Of a DNA stretch of 64,000 nucleotides, positions 22,049-30,367 are shown one piece after another. The position numbers were made by a program, and so were the translations under genes. A model generated the notes under the pieces. The model saw only the letters and a list, made by a program, of their open reading frames with translations. It did no database searches and was not told where the DNA came from. How positions within the stretch are numbered: the first letter of the stretch is position 1; each line of letters starts with the position of its first letter. The DNA comes from Durusdinium trenchii (Eukaryota > Sar > Dinophyceae > Suessiales > Symbiodiniaceae): positions 2,468,566-2,532,565 of the forward strand of contig CAXAMN010021584.1 of assembly GCA_963970005.1 (NCBI GenBank). Reading direction: 5' to 3'.

Positions 22049-24661
22049 TCAGGTAGGGCCCGGATAATAAATAGTGGAAGTGCTTGACATTGAAAGGTTC
22101 AATACTGTAAAATACATATCACTGCAGTCTGCGAAAGTGCCGGCACATAGTCTTTTTCCTCTTGGCCGCAGCGCCGCGGCGCAGTGTGCTGGTGAATGGC
22201 CTTTGGCCATATATAGCTGCATCAACTTCTGTGCGGTCGTGTGCGCAAGATGTTTTGGGTAAGTGTATTTTTGTAGTGTGTGGTGGCGTGATTGTAAGCC
22301 TGAAAGGCGTAGTCTGTGACTCCCTGCTGACTGCGGATCACGAATCTGCCAGGAATGGGTGGGGAGTTGGAAGGTGACGGTTCTGTTGAGAGGGTCAATC
22401 AAGAAACCGAGTAGATGGTCGTCGTCCACTGGCTCTATTTCAACTGGTTGTTCATAAAATTCAGGATGGGCCAATGTAGTGATGGGGAGTGCTGATCTGT
22501 ATTGTTCGTTGAGCAAGATGTATCGGTTGTCGACGTAGCGAGTGTTGAGCAAGTGAAGGCTTGGTTGGTGTAAGAAGTTGTGGTATGTGGTTTGCCAAGT
22601 GTGTTCAATGAGTGTAATTGCCACATTGCAAAGTGCTGGTGAGAGCTGACTGCCAATGCCGGCTCCTTGAATTTGTTTGTAGTAGGTGTTGCAAGCTTGG
22701 AAAATGCATGAGTGAAGAGCTTGTTGAACGATAAGAGGAATGTGTTGTGTGTCAAGTGTGCGTTGCTGTGGGTGGTGGATGTAGTGGCGACCGATGTGTG
22801 AGTGTTGGATGGGATTGCCGGTAGACTGGACATCGATGGTGATGGTAGTGGTGTTGCGTTGTGCTTTCCAGCGGTGGCACAGGCTGATGACTGCGTCGAC
22901 AAGGCGTTGTTGAGGTACGCTGTTGAAGAAGCCGACAAGGTCGTCGTTGATCGGTGTGAGGTGGATGTCTTCGGGTGTGGTCTGGAAATGGTTGTGGAGG
23001 TGTTGCCAAAGGTTGGGTATAGATAATTGGCCTGGATGTTGTGGTAGAAGATGAAGGAGCATAATGTCTAATGCTTTGGAGGTGGCTCGTAATAATGTGC
23101 CTGCGATGGATCTGAAATAGCTGATGACTGTTCTACCCTTTCGCCAGGATTTCTTTTGTTTGAGGAAAACTACTCCATGTGGCGTGTAGAATTTTGTGCG
23201 GAAGCCCCAGGGGTATGCTTTGCGAATGCTGGCTGGGAAGGATTGTGTGAGAAATTGGTGGAGTTGTTGGGCTGTGAGATCTGGTAGTGGGAGAAAAAGT
23301 TGTGGTGTATTCCATGTGGTGAGACATCCGTGGAAGTAGTGCTGTGGGCAAAAGAGTCGTAGGTTTTGTAGTTCATGGTCAGCATGATGGAGTACCAGCT
23401 TGTCTGTAAGAAACTGTTGAAGTTGGGTAACGTTGCGGGATGTAAAGCGGGGCGTGTATAGAAGATTGTCGATGTGCTGTTTCCATTGTTGGTGTAGAAA
23501 AGGTAGGCTGTGTTGATGGAGTGCGGTGGGTAGACCATGGTGTCGTAGCCAGTAAGTGAGTTGTTGTTGAAAGTGTTGGAAATATTGCGTCTTTGTGGGA
23601 AAGAAAGTGCTGTTCATGTTGGCTTGTAGGAATAGCTCAAGATGGCTGGGGAGCTGTAGGTCTTCAAGTGTAAGCACGTAGTGACCATCGTAGAGCGGCG
23701 GTGTGTGGTTGGGACGAAGCAAGGTGTGCATGTGGTGGCAGCTGCATGGCATGTCAGCTGCTGTGGGATGTGTGGAGAAGAGTTCTTCCCAACGTTTGTG
23801 GTTGTAGAGCCGGGAACGCAAAGTCTTGTGTGCTGCTTCGCGTAGTTTGGTAGTAGGGGGGTGGAAGGGAATGACGTGATGCATGTGGTGTTGGATCAGT
23901 GTGCGAAGCCATTTTTCCGTGGAAGACGAGAAGGTACTGTGGGAGAGGAAAGGAATGGTAAAGGGTTTGTTGGCTTTGGGTGGAGTGAGATTGCGAAAGC
24001 TGAGCGCTGAGTGGAGAAGGTGAAGAACACGTGATCGATCTGGTTCCTCTAGGCTAGCGGCCATTCGACGGAAAGCGTAAATTTCGAGATCAGTGTATTT
24101 GCCGCTGCGGATGGCTGTTGATGTTTGAAAAGATGAAAGTGTATGCTTGCTGAGTTCGCGTAAAACTGTCAGGGCGTGTAGGCGTTGACTTGTGTGAAGG
24201 TGGGGTTGCTTAATGGTGTGTTGTCGTCGTCGGAGCCGTTGGAAGAGACGTTTGTGAGTGGACATCCGTGTGAAAGTGGTGCGGTGTTTTGAGAATTGCC
24301 AACCTGAGGCTTTGAGTTTGAGGTGTCGTTGGATATAGGGCCAATTGAGTGTAGGTTGCCATTCTTGGATTCGCAGGTGTTCGTAGGTCCATGCTTGATC
24401 ATAGGTGTCGTGATGGGAAAGGTAAATAGTGCTGTAGTGGTGGAGGTTGTTCTTGGAGTGCCAGTAGCGTAGAGAAAGTTCAGCTGAAATTGGGTGGTTA
24501 TTGTGTAATTGTTTGAGTTTTGCGTGACGATTGTATTCTCGCTTGGGGATAGTGATGCTGGTAGAGCCGATGTATGTATGTCCATGTTGGTGGTACTGGT
24601 GTCTTGTGTGATGTTGGTTGAAAAAGAGCTTGGCATAAACCGCATTGGGATGTGTGAACAT
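22049..24661 (-). CDS. ORF4: GIY-YIG endonuclease plus reverse transcriptase
   Basis: An 870-residue minus-strand ORF from ATG at 24661. Residues 7-46 form a GIY-YIG nuclease: AVY (in place of GIY) at 7-9, TYIGST at 29-34, then the conserved Arg/His pair in REYNRH at 41-46. The RT lies in the C-terminal half: KSWRKGRTVIS (fingers), DDLVGFFNSVP at about 573 (motif A), GAGIGSQLSP at about 666 (motif B), RYVDN at about 708 (motif C, second Asp replaced by Asn), then LGFLID (motif D/E region). GIY-YIG plus RT is the signature of Penelope-like elements; here the nuclease precedes the RT. The protein is very rich in His, Thr, Gln and Leu. The frame is open a further 81 codons upstream, to the UGA that ends ORF3. 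Confidence 0.88.
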   Translation of the reverse strand: MFTHPNAVYAKLFFNQHHTRHQYHQHGHTYIGSTSITIPKREYNRHAKLKQLHNNHPISAELSLRYWHSKNNLHHYSTIYLSHHDTYDQAWTYEHLRIQEWQPTLNWPYIQRHLKLKASGWQFSKHRTTFTRMSTHKRLFQRLRRRQHTIKQPHLHTSQRLHALTVLRELSKHTLSSFQTSTAIRSGKYTDLEIYAFRRMAASLEEPDRSRVLHLLHSALSFRNLTPPKANKPFTIPFLSHSTFSSSTEKWLRTLIQHHMHHVIPFHPPTTKLREAAHKTLRSRLYNHKRWEELFSTHPTAADMPCSCHHMHTLLRPNHTPPLYDGHYVLTLEDLQLPSHLELFLQANMNSTFFPTKTQYFQHFQQQLTYWLRHHGLPTALHQHSLPFLHQQWKQHIDNLLYTPRFTSRNVTQLQQFLTDKLVLHHADHELQNLRLFCPQHYFHGCLTTWNTPQLFLPLPDLTAQQLHQFLTQSFPASIRKAYPWGFRTKFYTPHGVVFLKQKKSWRKGRTVISYFRSIAGTLLRATSKALDIMLLHLLPQHPGQLSIPNLWQHLHNHFQTTPEDIHLTPINDDLVGFFNSVPQQRLVDAVISLCHRWKAQRNTTTITIDVQSTGNPIQHSHIGRHYIHHPQQRTLDTQHIPLIVQQALHSCIFQACNTYYKQIQGAGIGSQLSPALCNVAITLIEHTWQTTYHNFLHQPSLHLLNTRYVDNRYILLNEQYRSALPITTLAHPEFYEQPVEIEPVDDDHLLGFLIDPLNRTVTFQLPTHSWQIRDPQSAGSHRLRLSGLQSRHHTLQKYTYPKHLAHTTAQKLMQLYMAKGHSPAHCAAALRPRGKRLCAGTFADCSDMYFTVLNLSMSSTSTIYYPGPT

Positions 24662-24904
24662 TTGGTAGTGATAGGTGTGTGGTGTAACTTGTAGTTGGTT
24701 GAAACGGGAGCGCCATTGTATAGAGTGATGTGTTTGCGAAGGAAAGGCAAAGAGGCACGTAAGGTGAATAAGACTGACAGAAAAGATAGCGTGTGACTTG
24801 TCAATGTAGGGGGTGAAATGGACAAAGTGTGAGAGCGCTGTGTGTAATGTTGTTAAAGATTGTAGGGTGTGATGTGTTGGTTGATGCAGCGCTTGTTGTA
24901 CGAG

Positions 24905-25434
24905 TCAGGCTGCCAATGCCGAACCCGCGGCCACCAGTTGCTGTAGTGAACGTGGGGGAAGCTTGAGGACCCGAGCCAGCGGAATGCCGTAGCGGGTAGC
25001 TGCTTCTTGGAGTTGTTCTTTTGTGATATGTTCATCGCGAAGAATCTGCTGGATGTTGGTAACTTGTGTCTGAGTGGCTGGTGGTAATGTCTTGAGCCAT
25101 TTTTGAATGCCAGCTGCTGCATAGTTGGCTGGTGAGTTGTCATGGAGTGTTTGTGTGGTGGGATTAAGAATGGTGGTGGTTGTGATGGCGGTAGAGGCTG
25201 GGAGTGGGAGATGCGGTGTGTGGGTGGCGGATGATGGGGCATGGTGTGACCCTGGCTTGGTTGGTGTGAGTGCAATGCCATGATTCTTCAGCTTGTCGCG
25301 AGCGCGCTGGAGTTCGCTCTCTTGTTGTTGTAAGCGATCTGTCTGTTGCTGGAGCTTTCGGAGTGCTGTGCCTTCGCCGGCTGGTGGTGTGAGGCCTCGT
25401 AGAAAGTCAATGATGCAAGAAATAAGTGGTTGCA
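24905..25434 (-). CDS. ORF3: small coiled-coil protein, in frame with the RT ORF
   Basis: From the ATG at 25434 (MQPLISCIIDFL) the ORF gives about 176 residues. The frame is open further upstream to 25567 but without an ATG. An N-terminal helix is followed by a clear coiled coil (LRKLQQQTDRLQQQESELQ), a Pro/Thr/His-rich linker, and a compact C-terminal helical domain (IQQILRDEHITKEQLQEAA). This layout suits a Gag-like RNA-binding or oligomerising protein, but no family is recognised. The stop UGA at 24905-24907 is in the same frame as ORF4, and there is no other stop between them. Readthrough would give one fused protein of about 1,130 residues. Confidence 0.7.
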
Positions 25435-25927
25435 TGAATTGTTTGGCTTCTGTGGTTTTGTTTGGTTTGGCTTCTGTGGTTTGGCTCCAAAAGAAAAACT
25501 TGGAAACGAAAAGTTCATCCGGTTCAACAATAGGGAGACCATTCGATAGTGATTCGCATGGATGCAATGAAACGATGAATTAGACTGAATAAACTGGTCT
25601 GTACAGAGTATTGGCGATGCTTCAGTGGTCGAGAGGTTGTGGCAAGTGTTCAAGCAAAATGTGTTCAAGCAAAATGTGCACTGCTGGCGACCGATCTTGT
25701 TTTTTGCTGCGCATGTGGAAGAAAGCTGCAATGGTGTGTTGTGGGTTGGAGTCTATTGCTCGCAACTGCTGGAACGACAAAAAGCAATAAGCAATAAGCC
25801 AATATGTAAATATGTACGAATTGACAATAAAATACAGTACAAAGGCATCAATAGTTCGGGATGTTCTTCAGCACCAAGAAGTCGTGGAAAGCACTGTCTG
25901 GACGTTCATAGACTGCTGTTGTGTATT

Positions 25928-26764
25928 CTATGTCTCTTTGTCAGTCAGATCCGGAGGTTCCGTAGTCATCGTACTGGCATCTTTTGTGGCTGGAGGAGTT
26001 GCCTCTGCTTGTTGAGATGCCTTGTGTGGTGATGATGCTTCTGCTTCTGGACTGTCTGGCTGTTGAGGTGTATAAAGAATTCGCAAGACTTGCCATCGAC
26101 CTTTGCAGTCAAAAGGTGTTTTGTTGAGTGCTTTTGCTATGTATTTCCAACTGGGGCGAGATCTTTTGTTGAGTTTAAAGGCCGCAAGTTTTTCATCTTC
26201 ACTGGGTTCCCATCCTCCATTGTCAGGATAGTGTGGTGAATCCGTGAGGAGGTGTGCTGGTTTGGATGGTGGTACTGGTGATGCAGGTGGTATTGGTGTG
26301 GGTAGTGGCGGAATGGGTGGAACTGGTGATGTTTGTGGAGGTGAATTGGGCGAACTGGTGAGAGAAATCGTTGTGATTGGTGGTGTACGCTGTTTCTGGA
26401 GGTCTGTATTGTTCTTGTGTTGGTGAGTCGCTTTGGACTTGTGGCGGTGTGGTGAAAACTGATGTGGTGAAGTGGGCGTATGTGAAGGAGAAGGTTCTGG
26501 TTTGCACTCCATGAATGGTTTGCCTTTGGCGGGAGGCGGACTGCGGCTGCGTGAGAAAGACGGCTGTGGTTGCAGTGGTGGAGGAGTGTGTCTGGCTGGT
26601 CTTTGGGGAGAAGGTGGAGTGGTAGTGAGTGGGTGATGTGCTTGTTGTGGTAGTTGCGGTGTAAATGGTGGAAGGTTTTGAAAAGTAGTAGCAATGGAGG
26701 TGGCTGCTTGAAGGTGTGCCAAAAGAAGTCGATGGGCAAATGCTGTGTCCAAAGGGGAAGTCAT
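25928..26764 (-). CDS. ORF2: Pro-rich protein with a SANT/Myb-like domain
   Basis: The ATG at 26764 (MTSPLDTAFAHRLLLAHL) opens a frame of about 278 residues. An N-terminal helix and a long Pro/Thr/Ser/His-rich disordered stretch lead to a C-terminal segment with GGWEPSEDEKLAAFK, then RPSWKYIAKAL, then DCKGRWQVL. The spaced aromatic residues (W, W, W) and the EDE-start are those of SANT/Myb/trihelix-type DNA-binding helices. Within a retroelement such a domain could aid chromatin targeting or promoter binding; that role is inference. An overlapping minus-strand frame (26223-27077) is a shadow. Confidence 0.7.
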   Translation of the reverse strand: MTSPLDTAFAHRLLLAHLQAATSIATTFQNLPPFTPQLPQQAHHPLTTTPPSPQRPARHTPPPLQPQPSFSRSRSPPPAKGKPFMECKPEPSPSHTPTSPHQFSPHRHKSKATHQHKNNTDLQKQRTPPITTISLTSSPNSPPQTSPVPPIPPLPTPIPPASPVPPSKPAHLLTDSPHYPDNGGWEPSEDEKLAAFKLNKRSRPSWKYIAKALNKTPFDCKGRWQVLRILYTPQQPDSPEAEASSPHKASQQAEATPPATKDASTMTTEPPDLTDKET

Positions 26765-27167
26765 CGTCGTGGTAGTCGTCGGGAGGCAAATATAGCTCGG
26801 TTGGTCGTCGGGGATCGAGCTCAATATTCAATATAATACAAAATGGCTGCGGGGCAGGTTGCAAATCACGGGAAATCTTGCGACTCTCTTCGAAGTGCTT
26901 GTGACTCTCTTCGAAAAGCTTGATAACAACCAGGAATGCTGACATGCTGCAAGTCTGGAAAATTGGAAAAGTGACCGTAAAAAAGATCATGTTGTCTGCA
27001 TCAATCTGTACAAGAATGACATATCGGAAGAAAAGGAAGTTGACAGCGATGTGTGAGAAAATCAGAGTCAATATCAAAATCAGGCAGGCTGGCTGAGATT
27101 GTTTGAGGCTTGGTCGTCATCCAAGATACGGGGTGAAAAATGAACCTCGTGAGCTGAATAGATTGAA

Positions 27168-29045
27168 TTAAATGAAACTGAGCGGTGGCTTTGCATCGCT
27201 TTTCCAAGCTATCCCTTCTATTCTGGAATGTTTGGGATGGGCCACCCAGCATTTTCCTGGGGTGTATTTTACAATCCCCTCTCCTCTGAGCAGCAAGTCA
27301 TTCGCTGCGGATTCGCCACCATGAGTGACTTTCTGGCCGTGTCCATAGGCTTTGATCGTCAGAATGAGACCGCTGCGGTTCTTGGCCATGTTGGAAGCGT
27401 TGAAGAGGACGCGTGCAGCTTCAGCAGCATCATGGGGCTCGTAGTTCGACAATTCGAACGCCTGACAAAAATATCCCACATTGTGATCATCATGCAGAAT
27501 GGATCGCACGATTTCTCCTGCTTCAAGGATTGAAATAATGTTGCCCTCCTCGCTAACATGTGCCGCAAAAATGTGTTTGATAGGTGGTATGTTCAGCGCC
27601 TCTCTCCGTGTAGGAGGAAGAATCGGGGCGTCGCCCCTGCTCGCTAATGTGGGGATTGTGAGTAGTAGGAAGGAATAATGTTCTTCTTTGTTGGTGTCAT
27701 CGCTCCATTTCTTGTGGGTGAGAAGTTGTAGGTCGGTAAAGTGGGTGCTGTTGAGATGAGCTGCACTGAGCACCTTGGCTACGTAGGACAGCATGGGTTC
27801 ATTGTTGACATCAAGTGCTTGTGCGTAGCGGTTGAGCCATTGGAAGACATCCAATTGTGCTGGATCAGTGGGTGGTTGGAAAATTGGAGGTGGCAAGTTG
27901 TGAGGTCGACGTTGGACTGGAATTGCAGGTATTGGTGCTGGTGGTGGTGGTGGAGGTGTCTGTTTTGTGGGATGTTTGGGAGTGAAATGCGGGTTGGGCT
28001 TGAGTGTAATGCTCGAAGTACGACGAGGTGGCTCAGGAGTGTGTTTTGCAGTAGTAGCTGTAGTGATGTTTTGGATGGAAGTGTGAGCTTTGTCTTGGGT
28101 GATTGCTGGTGATTGTGATGCTTGTCTGTCTGCAGGTTTGGATTGAGCTTGAGAACTAGCCACAGATTGTGTGACGGAGCTTCGACGTCTTGGTAGTGGG
28201 GAGCGTGTGGTACGTAGTGATCGAGTGCGGCTCCTGGATCTGGATGTAGCTTGTGATGGTGCAATGGAAGGTACGGCTGGAAAGGCTGAGTAGCGGTGGT
28301 GTTCAGGTGTGCGTGGTGGTGAGCGATCTGGGTCGCGCCAAATGCCTCTTGTAGTGCTGAGTGTTGGTGCAATGGAAGGTGTTGGCTTGGTAGTGCGTGG
28401 AATGTGGTGTGGTGGCGGAGGCTGTGCGGGTGTGTTGATGGATGCTGAAGCAGGTTGAGTAGTCGCTGGTGAGGTTGTTGAAGTATAAGGTGGTGGTGGT
28501 GGAGTTGGTGTGGTCAACTGCTGTGAAGTGATTGTTGTTGGATCAGGTGGTGGTGCTTGTAGTACATCAGGTGCTTGTAGTGGTGGTGGTTGAAAGGATG
28601 TTGTGGCAGGAGTTTGATTTGTCGCGTGTGGTGAAGGATGTAATTGATGTGGTAGATGTGGTGGATGTGGTTGGGGAGGTAAAGGTGGTGGTTGAGATTG
28701 AGATTGAGACTGAAGTGGCAATGTAAGATGTGTGTGAGCTTGGGATTGTGGTGATTGAGTTGTGAGATGTGGATGTTGTTGCGCAAGTTGGGTAGTGTCG
28801 AAGGGAGCCGTAGGTTGCACTGGAAAATGTGCCTGAAGTTGATGTGGTTGGATGTATTGAGCATGAGGTGGAGGTGTAATGGGCAATGGGTAGTGATGTG
28901 AGGTTGGGTGTTGCGGTGGAGTCGGTGGCAGTGTTGGAAAAGGTTGTGGTGAAGCCTGTGGTGGGAATTGAATCCAATGGGGTTGTGTAGGTTGTGGTTG
29001 TGGATGGATGTGTGGCGGCAAAGAATAGGGCCAGGGATACGTCAT
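27168..29045 (-). CDS. ORF1: long Pro/Gln/His-rich protein with a conserved-looking C-terminal domain
   Basis: The first ATG is at 29045 (MTYPWPYSLPPHIHP), giving about 625 residues. Roughly residues 1-395 are low complexity: Pro/Gln/His-rich, then an Arg-Ser tract (SRSRSRTRSLRTTRSPL) typical of RNA-binding or nuclear-speckle proteins. From about residue 400 the composition becomes that of a globular domain (DVFQWLNRYAQALDV, then HIFAAHVSEEGNIISILE, GYFCQAFELSNYE, KVTHGGESAANDLL). The H-x(n)-GxxI...GYF...A layout is faintly like ADP-ribosyltransferase folds, but this is not established. It occupies the first, gag-like position of the element. Confidence 0.7.
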   Translation of the reverse strand: MTYPWPYSLPPHIHPQPQPTQPHWIQFPPQASPQPFPTLPPTPPQHPTSHHYPLPITPPPHAQYIQPHQLQAHFPVQPTAPFDTTQLAQQHPHLTTQSPQSQAHTHLTLPLQSQSQSQPPPLPPQPHPPHLPHQLHPSPHATNQTPATTSFQPPPLQAPDVLQAPPPDPTTITSQQLTTPTPPPPPYTSTTSPATTQPASASINTPAQPPPPHHIPRTTKPTPSIAPTLSTTRGIWRDPDRSPPRTPEHHRYSAFPAVPSIAPSQATSRSRSRTRSLRTTRSPLPRRRSSVTQSVASSQAQSKPADRQASQSPAITQDKAHTSIQNITTATTAKHTPEPPRRTSSITLKPNPHFTPKHPTKQTPPPPPPAPIPAIPVQRRPHNLPPPIFQPPTDPAQLDVFQWLNRYAQALDVNNEPMLSYVAKVLSAAHLNSTHFTDLQLLTHKKWSDDTNKEEHYSFLLLTIPTLASRGDAPILPPTRREALNIPPIKHIFAAHVSEEGNIISILEAGEIVRSILHDDHNVGYFCQAFELSNYEPHDAAEAARVLFNASNMAKNRSGLILTIKAYGHGQKVTHGGESAANDLLLRGEGIVKYTPGKCWVAHPKHSRIEGIAWKSDAKPPLSFI

Positions 29046-29484
29046 GGCTGCTCGGCAAGTCAAAGACAGTGAAAATATGTATGTATGTATGAAAATAAAT
29101 AAATAAGGTCCGTGAGGTCGAAAAAGTTGTGAAGTGTATTGAATAACCGCAATTAAATTCTGGAAAATGGAATTAAAACTTGGAAGGTTAAAAAGATTTG
29201 AAAGGTTAAAAGATTTGAAAGGAATGAATGGATTTCCGGGTGAAACTCTTTCAGTTAACTCTGCAGTGGGATTCAGAAAGGATTTCAGTGAACTCTGCAG
29301 TAATCTTCACGTGTGCTGGGTGAGACGATCCAAGCTGATTTCGAGCAGGTCAAATTCAGTCTAAGGGACTTCAGAGAAAATTCAGGAAACTTACTCCCTC
29401 GGTGAGGAGTGAACAGGTTCTTGCGGTAACGGCGCCCCGTAGGGATCACACAGCTCACCACAGTGGGAAGAAGCTGCGAAAACA
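29046..29484 (-). other. 5' untranslated leader of the retroelement
   Basis: About 440 bp lie between the 5' terminal repeat and ORF1, A/T-rich near ORF1 with short direct repeats (AAAGGTTAAAAGATTTGAAA). No tRNA primer-binding site of the TGGTA type is seen next to the repeat, as expected for a Penelope-like rather than an LTR element. Confidence 0.5.
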
Positions 29485-29820
29485 CACTTGAGAAGGTTGC
29501 TCCGTGGAGCGTGATTTCAGGTAGCTTCGCGGTGTGCATTAGCCCTTTACATTTAGTTACAAGCATTAGCCCTTTATCGCAAAATCAACGTATGAGACAG
29601 CGTTGAACTGACTTAGAAGCATCAATGAGTGAAGATTAAAAAATTGCAGGTACAAGATACTGCGTCCAGTATCTCTTCCAACCGAACACCATAGCTTTGT
29701 TAGCACGGCTAGGTGAACGGCCGCCGTGCCCCCTGCTTCTGTACAGAAAAGCTTGTAGGGTAGATTAGAAAAACTAGGGTAGTGTCCTTGGAAACAGGAG
29801 TGGACACACACACACACACA
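29485..29820 (-). repeat. Terminal direct repeat (pLTR), 5' copy relative to the ORFs
   Basis: A copy of the repeat at 21692-22020, differing only in a longer terminal (AC)n tract. The same three hairpins are present (8-bp stem at 29655-29674). As the upstream copy for the minus-strand ORFs, it is the natural place for the element's promoter; no core promoter motif could be singled out. Confidence 0.95.
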
Positions 29821-29832
29821 CCAAAACACACA
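29821..29832. repeat. Right target-site duplication of the retroelement
   Basis: CCAAAACACACA, identical to 21680-21691. It falls at intron positions +3 to +14 of the hydrolase gene, immediately after the GA donor. Confidence 0.75.
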
Positions 29833-29834
29833 TC

Positions 29835-29995
29835 CGGTCCTCCACCAGCTGAGCCAAGGGCCCCACGCGGTCCCGAAACAGTTCGCCGATCGACAGGAAG
29901 GGCGTCACCAGGATGGCCCCAGCGAAGCGGAAGAGCGACGTGAGTTTCACCGCGGGGCCCGTGCCGATCGAGCGCCCAAAGATGAAAATGCTATC
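29835..29995 (-). CDS. Exon of ABHD17-like alpha/beta hydrolase (nucleophile elbow)
   Basis: The minus strand encodes DSIFIFGRSIGTGPAVKLTS, then GAILVTPFLSIGELFRDR. GRSIG is the GxSxG nucleophile elbow of serine hydrolases, and IxxFGxSIGTGP is characteristic of the ABHD17/FAM108 depalmitoylase-like group. The acceptor is CAG|G at 29,996-29,998. The donor at 29834 reads CCG|GATG, a GA-type donor. It joins in frame to the upstream exon at 30368-30493 to give ..LRWPLDSIFIFG.., and downstream to 17038-17119. The intron that follows holds the retroelement, which begins 14 nt from this donor. Confidence 0.85.
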
Positions 29996-30068
29996 CTGCC
30001 CGGAGTCGATGTGAGGCGAGGTCGGTGTGACGGGTTTCTCGGACCGAGGGTTAGCTGCTTAGGGGGGG

Positions 30069-30088
30069 GGGGTTTAGGGTTTAGGGTT
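30069..30088 (+). repeat. Short interstitial telomere-type repeat (TTTAGGG)n
   Basis: A run of G followed by GGGTTTAGGGTTTAGGGTTA, just over two units of the plant/alga-type telomere repeat. It lies inside a 372-bp intron of the hydrolase gene. Confidence 0.85.
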
Positions 30089-30367
30089 ATATGTTGGATG
30101 GAAGCCTCCCAAAAGACCAAGATTGTCCAAGCAAGCGGGACTATGGTTCCGTCGCCAGCTTGCGAGAAAAATGAAAAAAAAACTGTGTCTTCTCTGATCA
30201 AGTTGAACTCCACCTCCTGGATGGTCCCACTATGCGGCGGATGGCTGCTCTGTCCATAGATGCAGTGCATCCATGTGGTATATGGGGAGATTTGTCTGGG
30301 GCGCTACACTGTCTACACCGTCCAACCCCAGTGGCCACACCATGCCACACGTCTGCATCCAGGACTC

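Larger units (their letters stand above)
21692..29820 (-). mobile_element. ~8.1-kb Penelope-like retroelement with direct terminal repeats and four ORFs
   Basis: A complete-looking element is bounded by 330-bp direct repeats at constant offset 7,793 bp with no difference I could find, and by a 12-bp target duplication. All four long ORFs lie on the minus strand: ORF1 (disordered region plus C-terminal domain), ORF2 (SANT/Myb-like), ORF3 (coiled coil) and ORF4 (GIY-YIG plus reverse transcriptase). Near-identical repeats, open ORFs and an intact duplication indicate recent insertion. PLEs carry GIY-YIG plus RT and pseudo-LTRs, and permuted elements with N-terminal GIY-YIG (Naiad and Chlamys groups) are described. 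The multi-ORF layout and size are unusual for PLEs. It sits in the large intron of the hydrolase gene in the same orientation. Confidence 0.85.

Noticed and set aside
26223..27077. A 284-codon minus-strand frame overlapping ORF2 of the retroelement
   Set aside because: It overlaps the SANT-like ORF in another frame, starts in the AT-rich spacer, and has only low-complexity composition.
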